NCBI GenBank assembly: GCA_964596115.1
Contig: CAZQRW010000051.1
Location: 1 to 13,092, forward strand
DNA length: 13,092 bases
Reading direction: 5' to 3'
Source of the DNA: CAZQRW01 sp964596115
GTDB taxonomy: Bacteria > Hydrothermota > UBA3072 > B12-G15
Shown piece after piece: positions 7,273 through 13,092 of the stretch; the first letter of the stretch is position 1; the number at the start of each line of letters is the position of its first letter. The notes beneath the pieces are model-generated. The model made no database searches and was not told the DNA's origin. It saw only the letters and a list, made by a program, of their open reading frames with translations. The position numbers were made by a program, and so were the translations under genes.

Positions 7273-7334
7273 TGAATGAAGATACGAATCAAATTAAAAA
7301 ACGAAATCCTGAGTGTAGCAATTCAAATAAATAA
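7272..7334 (+). CDS. Possible 20-residue small ORF overlapping the previous stop
   Basis: The ATG at 7272-7274 overlaps the stop of the preceding small frame as TGATG, a layout seen in translational coupling. The 20-residue peptide is polar (MNEDTNQIKKRNPECSNSNK). It ends 14 bases before the flavoprotein start. No ribosome site of its own is seen, and chance is the more likely reading. Confidence 0.15.
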   Translation: MNEDTNQIKKRNPECSNSNK

Positions 7335-7348
7335 AGGGTAGATAAACA

Positions 7349-8434
7349 ATGGGTTTAATTATACCAAAGTTAAAAATAGGGGACCTTGAAGCTCAAATAC
7401 CAATCATTCAGGGAGGCATGAGTGTTGGTGTCTCTTTGTCTGGTCTGGCTTCTGCTGTTGCAAATGAAGGTGGTGTCGGGGTCATTGGTGCCGCTGGAAT
7501 AGGTATGCTTGAGCCTGATTTTGCCATAAATTTCAGGGAAGCGAATAAGAGGGCGTTGAAAAAAGAAATAAGAAAAGCAAGGGAATTGACAGATGGGATT
7601 ATTGGAGTAAATCTAATGGTAGCCCTCTCAGATTTTGATGACCTTACATTGGTTGCGGTGAATGAAGGAGCAGATTTGCTTTTTCTTGGCGCTGGACTTC
7701 CACTAAAGATACCCCTCGATAGGGTAAAAAAGTATTCTACCAAGGTAGTTCCAATAGTCTCTTCTGCAAGAGCTGCTAAGGTTATATTTAAATATTGGGA
7801 AAGACACTACGACTATATTCCAGATGCAGTAGTTGTGGAAGGTCCAATGGCTGGAGGCCACCTTGGTTTTAGGAGAGAGCAAATTGATAACCCCGATTAT
7901 ACACTGGAAAAAATACTGCCAGAGGTTATCTCTACAGTAGAACCATTTAAAAGGCAATTTGGAAAGGATATACCCGTAATTGCAGCGGGAGGGATATATA
8001 CTGGTGCAGATATTTACAAATTTATGCAGCTGGGTGCGGATGGGGTGCAGATGGGAACAAGATTTGTTGCAACTTATGAGTGTGATGCCTCACAAAAATT
8101 TAAAGAGTCCTATGTAAAATGCAAAAAGGAAGATATAATCGTAATTGACAGTCCTGTAGGATTACCAGGAAGGGCAATTAGAAATAAGTTTCTCGACGAT
8201 GTCTCCAAGGGGATAAAAAAACCCTTCAAATGTCCATGGAAATGCCTGAGAACTTGCGATTTTGTAAATTCTCCATACTGTATCGCTCTTGCATTGACAA
8301 ATGCAAAAAAGGGAAAGCTCGAAGATGGGTTTGTCTTTGCAGGTTCCAATGCCTATAAGGTTGATAAGATTGTTTCTGTTAAAGAACTTATTCAGACCCT
8401 ATTAAAGGAATACAAAGAGGCGGCATCAAAATAA
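7349..8434 (+). CDS. Nitronate monooxygenase / FabK-like FMN flavoprotein with cysteine cluster
   Basis: The 361-residue protein is a TIM-barrel FMN enzyme of the 2-nitropropane dioxygenase family, which includes nitronate monooxygenases and the enoyl-ACP reductase FabK. Visible family marks are PIIQGGMSVGVS (18-29), the glycine-rich GGVGVIGAAG (41-50), GVNLMVA (86-92), AGGHLGF with the catalytic-type H171 (168-174), and phosphate-binding PVIAAGGI (209-216) and GADGVQMGTRF (229-239). Near the end it has C295-X3-C299-X3-C303-X7-C311, a possible metal or Fe-S site absent from textbook NMO and FabK. I recall similar ends in homologues from anaerobes. The AAAGGG upstream of ATG is only a modest ribosome site. 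The gene stands alone after a long leader, so the context does not decide between nitronate oxidation and another flavin reaction. Confidence 0.87.
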   Translation: MGLIIPKLKIGDLEAQIPIIQGGMSVGVSLSGLASAVANEGGVGVIGAAGIGMLEPDFAINFREANKRALKKEIRKARELTDGIIGVNLMVALSDFDDLTLVAVNEGADLLFLGAGLPLKIPLDRVKKYSTKVVPIVSSARAAKVIFKYWERHYDYIPDAVVVEGPMAGGHLGFRREQIDNPDYTLEKILPEVISTVEPFKRQFGKDIPVIAAGGIYTGADIYKFMQLGADGVQMGTRFVATYECDASQKFKESYVKCKKEDIIVIDSPVGLPGRAIRNKFLDDVSKGIKKPFKCPWKCLRTCDFVNSPYCIALALTNAKKGKLEDGFVFAGSNAYKVDKIVSVKELIQTLLKEYKEAASK

Positions 8435-8481
8435 TTTCTTTTTAAATTCTGCAAGATTTGGGAACAATAAAGTATTCTTGA

Positions 8482-9207
8482 TTATTTAAAATATGCTACA
8501 CTATTCTGGAAAATTTTTAAACCCTTTCCCCCTAAAATCCCCCTCTTATAGCCTGGGTGATGATGCGGAAAAATGTTTCTCTCAGGATGTGGCATTAAAC
8601 CCAGAATTCTCCCAGATTTGTCGATTATGCCTGCAATCCTATCCTGAGAATCTGATGGGTTTTCACCTTCATATGTAAGTGCAACCAGTGAATTATTCCA
8701 TAATATTTCACGAATTTTCTCGTCTGTCACAATTCTTCCCTCCGCATTTGCAATAGGAAGGTCAATATGCGTTATATCTCTTAGAAAAATTGATTTATTA
8801 GTCTCCACCCTTAATTTCACCCATTGGTCTCTAAAAAGTCCCTTCTTGTTCGTTGCAAGTGATAAATACTGTTTTTTATCTCTAAACGGTAATATACCAG
8901 ATTTGATAAGGATCTGAAAACCATTGCAAATCCCAAGAATGAGATTGCCATTCTCAACAAATGTATTTAGTTCTTCAAACAGAAAATTTCCTATTTCAAA
9001 TGCCATAACCTTCCCTGCCCCAAGATCATCTCCATATGTAAATCCCCCTGGAATAATTAGAATCTGATAATCCTTTATTAAATTAGGTTTTTCGATCCAT
9101 CTTTTTATATAAATAGATTCAGGTATCCCGCCTGCCTTTTCAACGGCAAAGGAGGTTTCTATATCACAATTTGTTCCAGGGCCACGAAGTATCATAACCT
9201 TTACCAT
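8482..9207 (-). CDS. purQ: Phosphoribosylformylglycinamidine synthase, glutaminase subunit PurQ
   Basis: The 241-residue class I glutamine amidotransferase hydrolyses glutamine and passes ammonia to PurL for conversion of FGAR to FGAM in purine synthesis. The N-terminus MVKVMILRGPGTNCD is typical. The oxyanion region is PGGFTYGDDLGAG (53-65), the nucleophile elbow is GICNGFQ with C94, and the His-Glu pair is MPHPER with H207 and E209. The length matches stand-alone PurQ. Its ATG lies inside the end of purL, with a seven-base overlap (9201-9207), so translation is probably coupled; the ribosome site GGAAGG is weak. It is the last gene of the cluster and ends 47 bases from the convergent flavoprotein gene, with no terminator hairpin seen. 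Confidence 0.97.
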   Translation of the reverse strand: MVKVMILRGPGTNCDIETSFAVEKAGGIPESIYIKRWIEKPNLIKDYQILIIPGGFTYGDDLGAGKVMAFEIGNFLFEELNTFVENGNLILGICNGFQILIKSGILPFRDKKQYLSLATNKKGLFRDQWVKLRVETNKSIFLRDITHIDLPIANAEGRIVTDEKIREILWNNSLVALTYEGENPSDSQDRIAGIIDKSGRILGLMPHPERNIFPHHHPGYKRGILGGKGLKIFQNSVAYFK

Positions 9208-12002
9208 TTTATGCCTTCCGTGAATGTATTCCTCATCTCTTGAATGTTTAGGTCTAAGATTTTTTTTCTATTGTACGTAATAATAAACCTTTTTCCTTGA
9301 ATATTGCCCAATTTTGTGAGAGGAATTTCATTAAAGAAATCGAGAAATTCTTTTTCATACTCTCTTTTTACCTCTACAATAAATCTGGAATTCGATTCGC
9401 TAAAGAGGAGTATGTCTGTCCTGAGGCTATTATGTATTTCCACATTCATACCCATATCGGATGCAATACACATCTCAGCCAGGGCAATACCTATTCCACC
9501 ATGAGAGACATCGTGGACTGCATTAAAGAACCCCTTTCTTATGCCGTTTGAGGTCGCATTAAGGATTTTTTTGGAAATAGTAGTATCAATTTCTGGAACA
9601 ACTCCATCTACCTGCCTCAATAGTGCATATTGGCTCCCTCCGACTTCATTTAAAGTTTTACCTATAAGATATACAGGATTACCTTCCTGCTTGAAATCCA
9701 TCGTCATAATGCGGGAGTAATGATCAAGGATACCTATAGCAGAAATCAGCAGGGTGGGGGGGATGGAAATATTTTTTCTGTTTATTTCGTACTGGTTGTG
9801 TAGACTATCTTTACCAGAAATAAAGGGAACACCATAATAGGTTGCGTAATCATAGCAAGCCTTTGCAGTGAGGTATAAATCACCCAGAACTTCAGGGTTA
9901 TCCGTATCGCCAAATGCAAAATTGTCAAGAAGGGCGGTGCCTTTTAAACTTCCTCCTGCTGCAACAAGGTTCCTCAGTGCCTCTTCAATAACAGCCCCAG
10001 TCATTTTATATGGATTTATTTTCCCATATAGGGGGTTAATTCCATTTGAAATGATTATAGCCTTATCTGAATCAAAAAAAGGCCTTGTTACAGCTGCATC
10101 TGAGGGTCCTGACTTTCCAGTTACGGGTTTGAGGACGCTTCCACCCTGTACCTCATGGTCGTATTGTCTTATTACCCATTCTTTACTTGCAATATCAGGC
10201 ATAGCGAGAAGTGAGAGAACCGTATTGTTGTAATTTTCTGGTTCATCAAAATTTTCGATATCCTCTTCTCTTTTTTTTATTATACCGAATCTTTTTTCAA
10301 GGGGTATTCCCCTGTGCAGAAAATTCATATCAAGTTCACAAACCTTTTTATTTTTATAAAAGAGTTTTAACATTTTATCATCCGTAAATTCCCCAATCTC
10401 CGTTACCCCAACATCCTCTTCTTCAAATATCCCCTTTAATTTTTCGACATTATTTTCTTTTACAGCAAGGACCATTCTTTCCTGAGATTCAGATATCCAT
10501 ATTTCTGTATATGAAAGTCCACTATATTTTAAAGGTACTCTCTCTAAAAAAACAACCGCACCAGTATCTTTTCCCATTTCACCAACTGCAGAAGACAACC
10601 CGCCTGCTCCACAATCTGTTATTGCTTCATATAGTCCCATATCCCTTGCCTTAAGCAGGCAATCAAGCATTTTCTTCTCTTCTATGGGATTCCCTATCTG
10701 GACAGAGGATAGAGAGGTTACTTCGGAGGATTCATCTAGTTTCTTTGATGAAAATGTAGCACCATGAATTCCATCTTTTCCAGTTTTACCGCCCACAAGA
10801 ATGATTTTATAACCGGGTTTTACTTCTTTCCTTATATCTTTTTTAGGAATTATTCCAATGCTACCTGCAAATACCAGAGGATTGTATAAGAAACCCTCAT
10901 CAAAACATATTGCTCCATTTACCGTTGGAATGCCCATCCTGTTGCCATAATCCCTTACCCCTGCAACAACCCCCTTCGCTATTCGTCTTGGGTGGAGAAT
11001 ACCAGAAGGTAATTTTTCAAATGGGGTGTTTAAATCACCAAAGCAGAAAATATCTGTATTTGCAATTGGTTTTGCCCCAAGCCCTGTTCCCATTGTATCC
11101 CTGATGACCCCACCTATTCCTGTTCCTGCACCCCCATACGGCTCAAGGGCAGAGGGATGATTGTGGGTCTCCACTTTGAAAGAAACTCCGTGATTCTCAT
11201 CAAATTCAATTACACCAGCATTGTCTTCAAATACAGAAAGTGTCCAATCTGCGTCTATATCTTCGGTCGCTTTTTTGATATAATCATCAAATAATTTTCC
11301 AACGGATTTGCCATCTATTTCGATAGGGGAGCGAAATGTTTTATGATAACAATGCTCACTCCAGGTCTGAGCGATAGTTTCAAGTTCAACATCTGTTGGA
11401 TCTCTTCCAATTTTTATGAAATAGTGTTTAATTTTTTTCATTTCATTCAATGTTAGTGCAAGGATCCCCCTTTCCGAGAATTCCAATAATGCTCTATCAT
11501 CCATTTTCCTTAAGGGTATGATTTTCTTTTTTAGTTTATATTCTGTTGGTTCAACAAATACATTCTCTTCTTTTTTAACTATGTATTCAATTATTGGATT
11601 CATTAAGAGCCTTTTTAGCAAAAATTTCTTTTCTTTTTCATCTATCCTTCCTATAAATTCAAATCTCCTTCCACTTTTCGTTTCAGCGTGCAATCCTAAA
11701 ATTCTTATTGCTTCATTCAGGGTTGATGCAAGTGAATCAAACACCCCGGGTTTATAGGTTATAAGAACTGAATCCTTATTTAGGGGTCCATTTATGTTGA
11801 CGTATTGATAAATCGGATCAAGTATAATTTTTTCTACGATATATCTCAATTCATCCTCATTGAGATTTCCTTTTATCCAGAATATATCAAAAACCTTTAA
11901 AGAATTCAGGTTTATTCCAAGATTTCTTGCATCCTTCAGCAGCCCTTCAGATCTAATATCTTCAAATTCTTTCTTTATGCCTAATTCTATCCTATAAATC
12001 AT
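9201..12002 (-). CDS. purL: Phosphoribosylformylglycinamidine synthase PurL with fused tandem PurS-like domains
   Basis: The 933-residue protein carries the ATP-dependent synthetase half of FGAM synthase. Residues 1-73 and 77-145 look like two PurS units: the second reads VLITYKPGVFDS...ILGL...NPIIEYIV, and the first has the parallel ILDPIYQYV end. PurL proper follows, with WSEHC (214-218), VETHNHPSA (277-285), GGAGTGIGG (290-298), DCGAGGLSSAVGEMG (463-477), SESQERM (504-510), SGKDSLHN (729-736) and HDVSHGGIG (830-838). There is no C-terminal glutaminase domain; that role falls to the overlapping purQ. It is longer than small PurL (about 600-750 residues) and shorter than the single-chain enzyme (about 1,300). 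The ATG has a weak GGGATG upstream. It starts 36 bases after the radical SAM gene, and no other purS is in view. Confidence 0.96.
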   Translation of the reverse strand: MIYRIELGIKKEFEDIRSEGLLKDARNLGINLNSLKVFDIFWIKGNLNEDELRYIVEKIILDPIYQYVNINGPLNKDSVLITYKPGVFDSLASTLNEAIRILGLHAETKSGRRFEFIGRIDEKEKKFLLKRLLMNPIIEYIVKKEENVFVEPTEYKLKKKIIPLRKMDDRALLEFSERGILALTLNEMKKIKHYFIKIGRDPTDVELETIAQTWSEHCYHKTFRSPIEIDGKSVGKLFDDYIKKATEDIDADWTLSVFEDNAGVIEFDENHGVSFKVETHNHPSALEPYGGAGTGIGGVIRDTMGTGLGAKPIANTDIFCFGDLNTPFEKLPSGILHPRRIAKGVVAGVRDYGNRMGIPTVNGAICFDEGFLYNPLVFAGSIGIIPKKDIRKEVKPGYKIILVGGKTGKDGIHGATFSSKKLDESSEVTSLSSVQIGNPIEEKKMLDCLLKARDMGLYEAITDCGAGGLSSAVGEMGKDTGAVVFLERVPLKYSGLSYTEIWISESQERMVLAVKENNVEKLKGIFEEEDVGVTEIGEFTDDKMLKLFYKNKKVCELDMNFLHRGIPLEKRFGIIKKREEDIENFDEPENYNNTVLSLLAMPDIASKEWVIRQYDHEVQGGSVLKPVTGKSGPSDAAVTRPFFDSDKAIIISNGINPLYGKINPYKMTGAVIEEALRNLVAAGGSLKGTALLDNFAFGDTDNPEVLGDLYLTAKACYDYATYYGVPFISGKDSLHNQYEINRKNISIPPTLLISAIGILDHYSRIMTMDFKQEGNPVYLIGKTLNEVGGSQYALLRQVDGVVPEIDTTISKKILNATSNGIRKGFFNAVHDVSHGGIGIALAEMCIASDMGMNVEIHNSLRTDILLFSESNSRFIVEVKREYEKEFLDFFNEIPLTKLGNIQGKRFIITYNRKKILDLNIQEMRNTFTEGIKW

Positions 12003-12015
12003 TTACACATCCCAT

Positions 12016-12042
12016 TTATGAGGATTCCTCAAAAAGTTTCAT
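12016..12042 (-). other. Eight-codon micro-ORF and dyad between the radical SAM gene and purL
   Basis: AAGGAG lies seven bases before an ATG that overlaps the radical SAM stop as ATGA. It opens an eight-codon frame (MKLFEESS) ending 14 bases before purL. The same bases include the dyad TGAGGAATCCTCA (about 12019-12031). This may be translational coupling, an operator or chance; the shortness makes a real peptide doubtful. Confidence 0.2.
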
Positions 12043-12962
12043 TGATAACTCCTTGTTTTTTGAATCCAACCATTAAAATCTTTTGCAACCGCTAATACCT
12101 CTTTGTATTCTTCGCTCGTTATAGGCCTGTTTAGATGTTCATACTTTCTTGCCTTATACACGGGGAAGTATTGGTCCATAAGACTTATATAGATATCGGG
12201 AGAAATTTCTTGTTTTAAGAAGTTCAGTGTATCTATTGTACCGCTAATTCTGTTAGGCAGGACAAGGAGTCTAACAAGAATCCCCCTTTTTGCAATGCCA
12301 TTCTTTGTAACGAGATTTCCAACCTGACGAAACATTTCTTTTATTGCGTCTCTATTACTCTCTACGTAATTTGCTACCGCTGAAAATTTTGCTGCAAATT
12401 TATTTTCACTGTACCTCATATCCGGTAAATATATATCAACTATGCCATCAAGCATCTTTAGAACTTCTATTGATTCATAACCAAAAGTATTGTATACAAT
12501 GGGAATGGATAATCCCTTTTTTCTGGCGATGTAAATTGCCTTCACTATGTGTGGAATATAATGGGTTGGTGTTACAAGGTTTATGTTATGTGCACCCCTT
12601 TTTTGTAGGTATAACATCATTTCTGCCATCTCCTCCACAGAATATTCATTTCCATAACCCATTTGACTGATAGGATAATTTTGACAATAAACACACCGAG
12701 AGAGGCAATGTGAAAAAAATATTGTCCCTGAACCTCGCATCCCACTAATGGGCGGTTCTTCACCAAAATGAAGGTTGTAGCTCGATATAAAAAGTCTACT
12801 ATCCGCTCTGCATCCACCAATTTTGCCAGAGAGTCTGTCTACATTACAGTTTCTTGGGCATAATGTGCAACTTCTTAGATTATCCCATAGGAAATTTATT
12901 CTTCTTTTGAAGTCATCTTCTTCTATATTTAGATAGGAAGGAGTCTCCTTTTCAATTACCAT
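12039..12962 (-). CDS. Radical SAM protein of the PflX (COG1313) type
   Basis: The 307-residue protein resembles the uncharacterised PflX branch of pyruvate-formate-lyase-activating-enzyme-like radical SAM proteins. The cluster-binding motif is C86-X3-C90-X2-C93 in SHCLSRCVYCQN. In front lies a second group, C32-X2-C35-X3-C39 and C51, in CTLCPRNC...GGCRAD, which is characteristic of this branch and may hold another Fe-S cluster. The barrel continues with NLVTPTHYIP (128-137), YNTFGYES (157-164), VDIYLPDMRY (175-184) and RLLVLPN (231-237). No glycyl radical enzyme partner is in the window. It heads a minus-strand run with purL and purQ, so co-transcription is likely. A consensus promoter places the transcript start at or next to the ATG, and no ribosome site is seen, suggesting leaderless translation. 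The substrate is unknown. Confidence 0.88.
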   Translation of the reverse strand: MVIEKETPSYLNIEEDDFKRRINFLWDNLRSCTLCPRNCNVDRLSGKIGGCRADSRLFISSYNLHFGEEPPISGMRGSGTIFFSHCLSRCVYCQNYPISQMGYGNEYSVEEMAEMMLYLQKRGAHNINLVTPTHYIPHIVKAIYIARKKGLSIPIVYNTFGYESIEVLKMLDGIVDIYLPDMRYSENKFAAKFSAVANYVESNRDAIKEMFRQVGNLVTKNGIAKRGILVRLLVLPNRISGTIDTLNFLKQEISPDIYISLMDQYFPVYKARKYEHLNRPITSEEYKEVLAVAKDFNGWIQKTRSYQ

Positions 12963-12969
12963 ACCCTAT

Positions 12970-12997
12970 TTTATACAATAGGAAAGAGATATGTCAA
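12970..12997 (-). promoter_or_regulatory. Putative promoter of the radical SAM-purL-purQ cluster, possibly leaderless
   Basis: On the minus strand TTGACA (12992-12997) and TATAAA (12970-12975) are 16 bases apart. Seven bases after the -10 comes position 12962, the A of the radical SAM ATG, so the message may have no 5' leader. This fits the lack of a ribosome site in front of that gene. Confidence 0.7.
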
Positions 12998-12999
12998 TA

Positions 13000-13092
13000 A
13001 AAAAGAGTAAAGAGGTGTGTTTCTCTCTCTATATTTCTTCATCTCATTGTCTCATTGTCTCGGTGCTTGACATTGTGACATTTTAGTTATTT
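13000..13092 (-). repeat. Purine-rich intergenic element, copy C, with 8-base tandem repeat
   Basis: Read on the minus strand, this stretch begins with AAAATGTCAC (13075-13084), identical to 4175-4184, then AATGTCA, then a purine-rich run. It therefore resembles copy B in order of parts, but in opposite orientation. On the plus strand TCTCATTG is repeated at 13042-13049 and 13050-13057, with a partial third unit. No ORF is supported, and the element may continue past the window edge. Confidence 0.45.

Larger units (their letters stand above)
6974..7348. other. Divergent 375-base intergenic region
   Basis: This region separates the leftward S9 peptidase gene from the rightward flavoprotein gene. 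It holds a near-consensus minus-strand promoter, a nested inverted repeat at 7045-7134, a plus-strand TTGACA promoter candidate and a leader of about 220 bases containing two doubtful tiny ORFs. No known riboswitch consensus was recognised. Confidence 0.6.

Noticed and set aside
7135..7348. FMN or other riboswitch in the long leader of the flavoprotein gene
   Set aside because: No conserved riboswitch core that I know can be picked out, and the region is AT-rich with no matching helix set.
9297..11757. Plus-strand frames of 60-120 codons inside purL
   Set aside because: They are antisense shadows of a strongly conserved enzyme, with no ribosome sites or family motifs.
13042..13061. CRISPR or other regular repeat array
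   Set aside because: It is only two and a half copies of an 8-base unit, without spacers.
13067..13092. Plus-strand promoter at the right edge (TTGACA at 13067-13072)
   Set aside because: The -10 position falls at or beyond the window end, so it cannot be judged.

Overview
The window is an AT-rich bacterial chromosome segment with two tRNA genes and eight full-length protein genes. All are intact, and no mobile element or CRISPR array is visible. Bacterial features are clear Shine-Dalgarno sites on several genes, TTGACA-type promoters, a purL/purQ cluster and two tRNA-Ser genes. The tRNA genes do not encode their CCA ends. The large secreted propeller protein with a C-terminal PNPF...WDG sorting-type domain, the S9 peptidase and the split purine synthase with a PurS-PurL fusion suggest an uncultured anaerobic lineage of the FCB / WOR-3 / Hydrothermota / Cloacimonadota kind. 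That placement is inference from gene style only; no phylogenetic marker is present.

Layout. Positions 1-116 hold a purine-rich intergenic element and a tRNA promoter. Positions 117-295 carry tRNA-Ser(UGA) and tRNA-Ser(GCU), four bases apart. A DASS-family sodium:anion symporter (320-1657, +) follows 24 bases later from a TTG start. Then come four reading blocks. First, a secreted 14-unit propeller protein (1845-4088, -). Second, a family-4-type uracil-DNA glycosylase (4320-5093, -) preceded by an S9 serine peptidase (5168-6973, -). Third, a 375-base divergent promoter region with a perfect 14-base inverted repeat (7045-7134), two possible tiny ORFs and then a nitronate monooxygenase/FabK-like flavoprotein (7349-8434, +). 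Fourth, a minus-strand cluster of a PflX-type radical SAM protein (12039-12962), a PurS-PurL fusion (9201-12002) and purQ (8482-9207). The final 130 bases hold the promoter of that cluster and another copy of the intergenic element.

How the genes work together. purL and purQ overlap by 7 bases and encode the two parts of FGAM synthase, the fourth step of IMP synthesis. The PurS function that normally bridges them appears to be fused twice over to the PurL N-terminus. The radical SAM gene heads this cluster and probably shares its transcript, but its substrate is unknown. The other genes are single housekeeping or accessory functions: anion uptake, DNA repair, peptide degradation, flavin-dependent oxidation/reduction and an exported propeller protein.

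The most interesting points are: cysteine-rich C-terminal segments in the uracil-DNA glycosylase and in the nitronate monooxygenase-like protein; the tandem PurS-PurL fusion; a promoter that places the radical SAM transcript start on its own ATG; the inverted repeat between divergent promoters; and a degenerate purine-rich intergenic repeat seen three times. I did not find a clearly new multi-gene system.
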